Part shown: piece after piece, positions 58,919 through 64,000 of the stretch | Numbering within the stretch: the stretch's first letter is position 1 | Layout: each line of letters opens with the position of its first letter | From: Actinotalea soli | Lineage (GTDB): Bacteria > Actinomycetota > Actinomycetes > Actinomycetales > Cellulomonadaceae | Length of the DNA: 64,000 nt | Direction of reading: 5' to 3' | NCBI RefSeq assembly: GCF_017565425.1 | Contig: NZ_JAGEMK010000002.1 | Span: 434,001-498,000 of the forward strand | The notes under the pieces: model-generated | Seen by the model: the letters and a program-made list of their open reading frames with translations, nothing else | What the model was told of the DNA's origin: nothing | Database searches by the model: none | Translations under genes and position numbers: made by a program

Positions 58919-59737
58919 TCAGCCGGTGGGCCCGTGCGGGTCTCGCAGCGCTCGGATCGACCGCAACCGTTGCAGGACGTCGTCGTCCGGGACCAAGGGG
59001 TAGTCGGCCCGCTGGCTGAGGTCGACCTCGCCGTGCACCCGACGGTGCAGTCCCTCCATGGCGTCGTCGAGCCGGTTCGCCTGCTCGGCGGCCTCGCGGA
59101 GGTCAGCCAGGACGTCGTCGGGCACCTCCTTGTCGTACTTGTAGTAGATCTTGTGCTCGAGGCTCGCCCAGAAGTCCATCGCGATGGTGCGGATCTGCAC
59201 CTCCACGGTCACCGGCACCACCGACCGGGACAGGAAGACCGGGATCTCCAGCAGCACGTGCAGCGAGCGGTAGCCGTTGGGCTTGGGTTCGGCGACGTAG
59301 TCCTTGACGTCGAGGACCGTGATGTCCGACTGCGCGGCGAGCATGTCCCGCACCCGGTAGACGTCCGAGGTGAAGCTGCAGGTCACGCGGATGCCGGCGA
59401 TGTCGGTGATGTTCTCGCGGATCGCCGCGAAGGACGGGTCGCAGCCCTTGCGGGCGACCTTGGCGATGAGCGAGTCCGGGGACTTCAACCGCGCGCTGAC
59501 GTGCTCGATCGGGTTGTAGTCGTGCAGGTGCCGGAACTCCTCGCGCAGGATGCTGATCTTGGTCGAGACCTCGTCGATCCCGAACTGGTACTGCAGCATG
59601 AAGCGCGTGAACTCGACCCGCAGGGCCGTGAGGTCGTCGAGGGTCCCGGCGTCCAGGCCTCGGTCCAGCCCGGCGAGGCGCACGGCTGCCCCGGGGGGCA
59701 GGGGCATGGTGTGCTGACGCGCCGAGTCGTCCTTCAT
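58919..59737 (-). CDS. Small alarmone (ppGpp) synthetase
   Basis: A 272-residue protein from ATG 59737, with GGAGG just upstream. The RelA_SpoT synthetase domain spans about 55-215: RLKSPDSLIAKVARKG, DIAGIRVTC, KPNGYRSLHV and VEVQIRTIAMDFWASLEHKI with the catalytic Glu. A helical C-terminus follows. No HD hydrolase or regulatory TGS/ACT domain is present, so it is a RelP/RelQ-type small synthetase making (p)ppGpp or pGpp. Convergent with the GH15 gene, with 12 nt between stops. Confidence 0.92.
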   Translation of the reverse strand: MKDDSARQHTMPLPPGAAVRLAGLDRGLDAGTLDDLTALRVEFTRFMLQYQFGIDEVSTKISILREEFRHLHDYNPIEHVSARLKSPDSLIAKVARKGCDPSFAAIRENITDIAGIRVTCSFTSDVYRVRDMLAAQSDITVLDVKDYVAEPKPNGYRSLHVLLEIPVFLSRSVVPVTVEVQIRTIAMDFWASLEHKIYYKYDKEVPDDVLADLREAAEQANRLDDAMEGLHRRVHGEVDLSQRADYPLVPDDDVLQRLRSIRALRDPHGPTG

Positions 59738-59833
59738 GCTGAGGCCTCCGGTCCGCGGGGCGTGCTGCCCTCGAGGCCCCATCATCCCCGACGGTCCTGG
59801 GCGAGGCCTGGGAGGTCTGGCCCAGGAGAGGCC

Positions 59834-59839
59834 TAGGCT
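59834..59839 (+). promoter_or_regulatory. -10 box of a probable leaderless transcript
   Basis: TAGGCT lies 6 nt before the GTG at 59846, with no ribosome-binding site between, consistent with a leaderless mRNA. Confidence 0.45.
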
Positions 59840-59845
59840 CGCCGC

Positions 59846-60289
59846 GTGCCGAGCCAGACCTCCGCGGACCACGTCCTCGCCCCTCCCGAGCCCTTGCCCC
59901 GCGTGGCCGTCGGGGGTGCTGCCGTCGCCGTCGTCGGGGCGGGGCTGGTGGTCTCGCGGGGCGACGGCCTCGCTGCCGACCTCGGTGGTGGGGTCCTCTA
60001 CGCCGTCCTGGTCACCCTGCTGGTCGCGCTCGTGTCACCGCGGCGTCGGCCCGTGGTGATCGGGGCCGTGGCGCTCGCGGTCTGCGTGCTGGTCGAGCTC
60101 GCCCAGCTCACCCCGGTGCCCGCGGCCCTGGTCGAGGTCTGGGAGCCGGTGCGGTACGTGCTCGGCACCACCTTCCACGCGCCGGACCTGGCCGCGTACG
60201 CCGTCGGGGCGGCGTTGACGACGGCGGCCCTGGCCCTGGCCCGGCGTGATCGAGCACGCCGGGCCGGCCTCACCCGACCATCGGGGTGA
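59846..60289 (+). CDS. DUF2809 family membrane protein
   Basis: A 147-residue protein with four membrane segments between about residues 20 and 135. VCVLVELAQLTPVPAAL in the third segment and FHAPDLAAYAVG before the last are typical of the DUF2809 family. Its function is unknown. The last 20 nt overlap the end of the convergent DUF4914 gene. Confidence 0.82.
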   Translation: MPSQTSADHVLAPPEPLPRVAVGGAAVAVVGAGLVVSRGDGLAADLGGGVLYAVLVTLLVALVSPRRRPVVIGAVALAVCVLVELAQLTPVPAALVEVWEPVRYVLGTTFHAPDLAAYAVGAALTTAALALARRDRARRAGLTRPSG

Positions 60290-62270
60290 GGGCCTCGTAG
60301 TCCTCGATGCTGCCGTCGCGCAGGCAGACCTCGATGATGGCCCGGCCCAGGGGGTCGAGGTCCTCGGTGAGGTACTGCGCGAGCTCGGCCTTGAAGAAGT
60401 CCGTGAGGATCCGGGCGCCGACGTCGTAGGCCTCGGGGCCCACCTGGGACTGCTGGTCGGTGCGCAGGAAGGTGGGCCGGATGAGCTGCCCGTCGATCTT
60501 GAGCTCGTTGAGGGTGTAGCCGAACAGGGGGCAGCGCGAGGCGGTGAGGTGCTCGCGGCGGATGGTGCCCCCGCCCCGGCGCGCCAGGTACTCGCGGGTC
60601 AGCCACTGCGCGGCGAAGCCCACCTTGTAGGCCCCCACGTGCTGGTTGGGGGTCAGCACGTACCGGGTGCGCGGGTTGTCGACCAGCTGGCGGAGCATGA
60701 GGTTGGCCCCGGCCACCTTGGTCCCGGTCGAGAAGGGCCAGAAGGACCCGACCCCCTCGGAGACCATGCCGCCGTGGGTGAGGGCCGCGACCGCCGTCGC
60801 GCTCTCGCCGATCGACGGGTTCTTGTCCCCGCGCGGGGCGATCAACCGCCACAGCCACGCCAGCGCCGGCGGCACCAGGTGCATCATCCCCATGATCCCG
60901 TAGGTCGGGTTGTCCCTGGTGCAGGCCGGCATGCGCACCCCGAAGGTCCGCACGTCGACCTCCTCGGGCCCGTCCACCACCCCGCCGACCAGGCGACGGG
61001 GAACGACGACGCGGGGGTTGGGGCAGGGCTTCCCGGTCGAGTCGAGGGTGTGCTCCCAGGGCAGGCACGTCGCGTCGGGCATGCCCGCGAGGTTGAAGAA
61101 GACCAGCGGCTCGGCGGGGTGGATGAAGACGCGCTCGAGGTGCACGTCCTCGCCGTACTCGGTGAGGTTGTCGACCCGGACGAACCAGCCGTCCTCGGCG
61201 TCGGCGACGACGAGCTTGCCGCTGCCGGTCTGGACCGAGGGGTGGCACAGGGTCATGTCGTCGGTCACCGGGGCCAGGGCGCTGGTCTCACCGAGGGTGA
61301 TGACGTAGGGCTCCTCGGTCACCACGTTGGTGCCGAGCAGGATCCGGCCGTCCTCGCGACGTCGCATCTCCTGGCACATCTCGGACTTGCCCCCGCCCGA
61401 GGCGCCCTCGTGCATGACGATCGTCTCGTTCTCGTACGGGGTCGTGACCCGCACCGAGGAGGCGTGCGCCGTGAGCCAGCCCTCCTGCTGCCCGACGTCG
61501 AGCAGCACCGAGAACACGCCCTTCTTGGCGCTCGGACCCGGGTACAGGTTGTACGCGAAGACCTCGTGCAGCTCGGGGGTGCGGTCGTGCACCACGACCT
61601 GGCGCCCCTCGAAGTGGGTGTGCCGGAAGGGCGGGGCCACGTAGAGGATCGAGCGCGGGGCCCAGGTCGCGGGCTCGTCGCTGGCCGTGGCCTGGGCTGC
61701 GGCGGTGGTCTCGGCGGCCAGCTGCTCGAAGGTCACCCACCCCTGCAGGTCCACCAGGGCCAGGGCGAAGAAGGCCGCGTTGACCGGGACGATCGCGACC
61801 GACGGGTAGCCGAACCGCAGGCCACCGGCCTTGAACGGGACGAGGACCACCTCCTGCTCGGCCAGCCAGTCGAGGGTCTCGGCCTTGACCGGCGCGAACT
61901 GCGCACCGAAGACGTCGCGGTAGCGCGGCTTGTCCGTCGGCAGGTCGTCCGCGATGCGCATGCAGTCCGGGTCCCGGCGGCGCATGTAGTCCTCGGGGTA
62001 GTTCACCGCCACGCCGTTCTTGCACCGCACGACGTCGGCCTCGCGCACCGTCCTCCCGTTCGCCTCGTACTCGACCGCGAAGGTCGGCCCGCCGTCGGGC
62101 CCGAGCGCCAGCCGGTACAGCTCCTCCCGCGAGGCCGGGACGACGACGCGGGGGCTCGCCTCGAGGGCGGCGCGGACCGCGGGGGGCAGGTCGAGGGCTG
62201 CGAGTGCAGCGGTCGTGGTGGCGCTGGTGCCCGTGGGGCTGGTGGTGGGGCCGGTCAGGATCCCGCTCAT
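60270..62270 (-). CDS. DUF4914 family protein with PEPCK-like P-loop
   Basis: A 666-residue cytoplasmic protein starting MSGILTGPTT, with ATG preceded by GAGGAG. The central MHEGASGGGKSEMCQ is a kinase-type P-loop of the phosphoenolpyruvate carboxykinase fold, and LGTNVVTEEPYVITLGETSA follows. The length and pattern match DUF4914 proteins as I know them. The reaction is unknown; PEPCK-like proteins can phosphorylate or decarboxylate small metabolites. The leader is about 110 nt if the TAATCT box at 62388-62393 is used. No operon partner. Confidence 0.85.
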   Translation of the reverse strand: MSGILTGPTTSPTGTSATTTAALAALDLPPAVRAALEASPRVVVPASREELYRLALGPDGGPTFAVEYEANGRTVREADVVRCKNGVAVNYPEDYMRRRDPDCMRIADDLPTDKPRYRDVFGAQFAPVKAETLDWLAEQEVVLVPFKAGGLRFGYPSVAIVPVNAAFFALALVDLQGWVTFEQLAAETTAAAQATASDEPATWAPRSILYVAPPFRHTHFEGRQVVVHDRTPELHEVFAYNLYPGPSAKKGVFSVLLDVGQQEGWLTAHASSVRVTTPYENETIVMHEGASGGGKSEMCQEMRRREDGRILLGTNVVTEEPYVITLGETSALAPVTDDMTLCHPSVQTGSGKLVVADAEDGWFVRVDNLTEYGEDVHLERVFIHPAEPLVFFNLAGMPDATCLPWEHTLDSTGKPCPNPRVVVPRRLVGGVVDGPEEVDVRTFGVRMPACTRDNPTYGIMGMMHLVPPALAWLWRLIAPRGDKNPSIGESATAVAALTHGGMVSEGVGSFWPFSTGTKVAGANLMLRQLVDNPRTRYVLTPNQHVGAYKVGFAAQWLTREYLARRGGGTIRREHLTASRCPLFGYTLNELKIDGQLIRPTFLRTDQQSQVGPEAYDVGARILTDFFKAELAQYLTEDLDPLGRAIIEVCLRDGSIEDYEALTPMVG

Positions 62271-62387
62271 CGGTGGTGCTCCTCGCTCGACGACGTGACG
62301 TGGCGCGCGGAGGCGGGTTCGCCGCCCTGCACGGCTCGTGGTGCGAGGGCCTCGCGGGGGTGCAGGCCCGGCACTGTCTTTGCCGAG

Positions 62388-62393
62388 AGATTA
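62388..62393 (-). promoter_or_regulatory. Candidate -10 box for the DUF4914 gene
   Basis: On the minus strand TAATCT matches TANNNT and would start transcription near 62381, leaving a GC-rich leader of about 110 nt with some self-complementarity but no riboswitch pattern I recognise. Confidence 0.35.
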
Positions 62394-62456
62394 GGTACCG
62401 ATGGGGAGTTCGACCCGGGACCTTTGGGACTCGCTCCGCGGGACGGCCCGCGGGGC

Positions 62457-63758
62457 TCAGCCGGCCGGGGCGACCTCGGCGCGGCGCCACACGCGTGACA
62501 CCGCGAGCAGGAGCACCGCGGCGATGACGATGACCGCGCACATCACCGCAGCCATCGACAGGGCGGACTGACCGAACAGCCCGGTCACGGGGGCGATGCC
62601 CGCGCCGATGCCGAACTGGAACGCCCCGAGCAGAGCCGCAGCGCTCCCTGCGCGGTGGCCGTTGGCCTCGAGGGCGATCGCCGGGACCGAGGGCAGGACG
62701 AAGCCGACCGTGCCGAGGGTCGGGACCAGCAGCGCCAGCATCATCCACAGCCCGCCGTCGGCCATGGCCACCACGACCAGCCCCGCCGAGAGCACCACCC
62801 CCGACGGGACGGCGACCGCGAGGATCTGCTGCGGGGTGACCTTGCCGAGCATCGCGCCGTTGATCTGGCTGCCCGCGGTGACTGCGATCGCCCCTGCGCC
62901 GAAGATCAGGCCGAACTCCTGGGCCGAGAGGCCGAAGCCCTCCTGGAAGACGAAGGTCGAGCTCGACACGTAGGTGAACATCGCCGCCATGTAGAAGCCC
63001 GAGAGCAGGGCCAGCCCGAGGAAGGCCCGGTCGCCGAGCAGCCCCTTGTAGGAGACCAGCGCAGCTCGCGTGCCCCCGGTGCGCCGCCGCTCGACGGGCA
63101 GCGACTCCTTGAGGACGGTCAGCACGAGGACCAGGAGCAGCACGCCGAAGGCGGCGAGGAAGCCGAACATCGTGCGCCAGGACCCGACCAGGAGCAGCTG
63201 CGCCCCGAGGGTCGGCGCGAGGATCGGCGCCACTCCGACGATGAGCATCAGCCGGGCGATGACCTTGCCCATGGCGACGCCCTCGTAGGAGTCCCGCACG
63301 ATGGCCATCGAGACGACCATGCCGGCCGCCGAGGACAACCCCTGCACGAACCGCAGGATGGTCAGGACCTCGACCGAGGGCGTCGCCATGATCGCCACGG
63401 ACACCAGGACGTACACGGCCAGCGCCGCGACGAGCGGCGGCTTGCGCCCGTAGGTGTCCGAGAGCGACCCGATGAGGAGCTGGCCCAGGGCCAGGCCGGC
63501 GAGGGTCGCGGTGATCGTCAGCTGGACCTGCGCCGACGTGGTCTGCAGCTCGGCGGTGATGTCGGGGAAGGCCGCCAGGTACAGGTCGATGGTCAGCGGC
63601 CCGATGGCGACCAGAGCCGAGACGAGCAGCACGAAGCCCGCCGCGATGCGCTGCCGCGGGGCTCCCGTCATCTGGCCCGGCGGGACGCTCGTGGTGGAGG
63701 CGCCCGTCGCGGGTGCTTCCGTCGTGCCCACCGGGGCGGGGCTCGCGGGCGGGGTCAC
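62457..63758 (-). CDS. Bcr/CflA-type multidrug efflux MFS transporter
   Basis: A 433-residue protein from GTG 63758, with a 40-residue Thr/Pro lead and twelve membrane segments. [11 protein letters not shown] in segment 1 and [15 protein letters not shown] between segments 2 and 3 are the Bcr/CflA motif-A region, with VRDSYEG a further family element. Such pumps export chloramphenicol, bicyclomycin and related drugs by proton antiport; substrate here is unknown. The start overlaps the stop of the upstream oxidoreductase gene (GTGA), so they form an operon. Confidence 0.9.
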   Translation of the reverse strand: MTPPASPAPVGTTEAPATGASTTSVPPGQMTGAPRQRIAAGFVLLVSALVAIGPLTIDLYLAAFPDITAELQTTSAQVQLTITATLAGLALGQLLIGSLSDTYGRKPPLVAALAVYVLVSVAIMATPSVEVLTILRFVQGLSSAAGMVVSMAIVRDSYEGVAMGKVIARLMLIVGVAPILAPTLGAQLLLVGSWRTMFGFLAAFGVLLLVLVLTVLKESLPVERRRTGGTRAALVSYKGLLGDRAFLGLALLSGFYMAAMFTYVSSSTFVFQEGFGLSAQEFGLIFGAGAIAVTAGSQINGAMLGKVTPQQILAVAVPSGVVLSAGLVVVAMADGGLWMMLALLVPTLGTVGFVLPSVPAIALEANGHRAGSAAALLGAFQFGIGAGIAPVTGLFGQSALSMAAVMCAVIVIAAVLLLAVSRVWRRAEVAPAG

Positions 63759-64000
63759 GAGGGGTCGAACGGGGTCAGCACGAACACCGGGATGAGCCGG
63801 TCGGTGCTCTTCTGGTACTCGGCGTAGTCCGGCCACACGGCGACGGACCGCTCCCACCAGGTCTCGCGCTCGGCCCCGCTGAGCTCGCGTGCCATGTAGT
63901 CGCGCGTCACGGCGCCGTCCTGCAGCTCGACGTGCGGGTGGGCGACCAGGTTGTGGAACCAGACGGGGTGCTCGGGGGCGCCGCCCTTGGAGGCCACGAC
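63755..64000 (-). CDS. Deazaflavin-dependent nitroreductase family protein, 3' part
   Basis: The frame is open through the right window edge, so only the last ~81 residues are seen. [21 protein letters not shown] is the conserved core of the DDN/nitroreductase (F420-dependent) family, followed by [20 protein letters not shown] at the end. These enzymes use reduced F420 to act on nitroimidazoles, quinones or similar compounds. Overlap with the efflux gene suggests joint detoxification. Confidence 0.85.
   Translation of the reverse strand, partial: VVASKGGAPEHPVWFHNLVAHPHVELQDGAVTRDYMARELSGAERETWWERSVAVWPDYAEYQKSTDRLIPVFVLTPFDPS

Noticed and set aside
60246-62498. A 750-codon open frame antisense to the DUF4914 gene
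   Set aside because: Same reasoning: the DUF4914 frame carries the P-loop and the expected length, and the + strand frame has no recognisable domain.

Overview
The window is a 64 kb piece of a very GC-rich bacterial chromosome. GTG starts are frequent, start/stop overlaps (ATGA, GTGA) are common, and several genes appear to have leaderless transcripts with a TANNNT -10 box 6-7 nt before the start codon. The gene content (DesK-type two-component pairs, SigE-family sigma factor, lipoproteins, GH31/GH92/GH15 glycosidases, NIT-domain chemoreceptor, Clp_N/HTH pair, F420-type oxidoreductase fragment) points to an actinobacterium. A Micrococcales member, for example Cellulomonas-like, is my inference from content and composition only. 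No rRNA, tRNA, CRISPR array, insertion sequence or prophage gene was recognised.

Region by region. 1-5581: two sensor kinase/response regulator pairs (the first kinase is cut by the window edge), then a NatA/NatB-type ABC exporter. 5600-7514: a palindromic promoter and a three-gene cassette (small helical protein, WXG-type protein with an extended C-terminal domain, lipoprotein). I read it as a candidate type VII secretion effector with helper and surface immunity protein. 7523-11553: a membrane-anchored unknown, a Schlafen AlbA_2 (RecG-like) regulator with a perfect inverted repeat over its start, hemolysin III, and a small membrane protein. 11697-14508: an SPFH / zinc-ribbon / small membrane protein operon resembling Bacillus ydjGHI. 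14509-19441: an island of visibly lower GC with a DUF262-DUF1524 (GmrSD-like) protein, a PD-(D/E)XK nuclease and a C5-cytosine methyltransferase; the last two look like a type II restriction-modification pair.

19814-33619: small regulator/enzyme units (VOC protein/TetR; hydrolase-TetR-membrane protein; tautomerase-like protein), a NIT-domain chemoreceptor, a GH31 glycosidase, an SRPBCC/MarR divergent pair and a lipid-anchored serine hydrolase. 33754-37813: a tightly coupled phnD-phnC-phnE transporter operon that also carries a tyrosine-phosphatase-like gene and a TetR gene. 37967-42153: a lipoprotein, an intergenic stretch with tandem hairpin repeats, a GGDEF-EAL protein and a NERD-domain protein. 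42330-49753: a second ABC exporter, unknown proteins, a radical SAM/SPASM enzyme, a phosphotransferase, a lipoprotein and an AlkA-like DNA glycosylase.

49842-64000: an OhrR-like regulator, an HTH/Clp_N gene pair behind two matched TGTCA-N8-TGACA dyads, an ECF sigma factor with its membrane partner, a GT4-GH92 pair divergent from a GH15 enzyme, a small alarmone synthetase, a DUF2809 protein, a large DUF4914 (PEPCK-fold) protein, a Bcr/CflA efflux pump and the 3' part of a deazaflavin-dependent nitroreductase gene. Many operons carry their own regulator with a dyad in the promoter, so the window reads as a chain of small locally controlled stress, transport and carbohydrate units interrupted by one acquired defence island.
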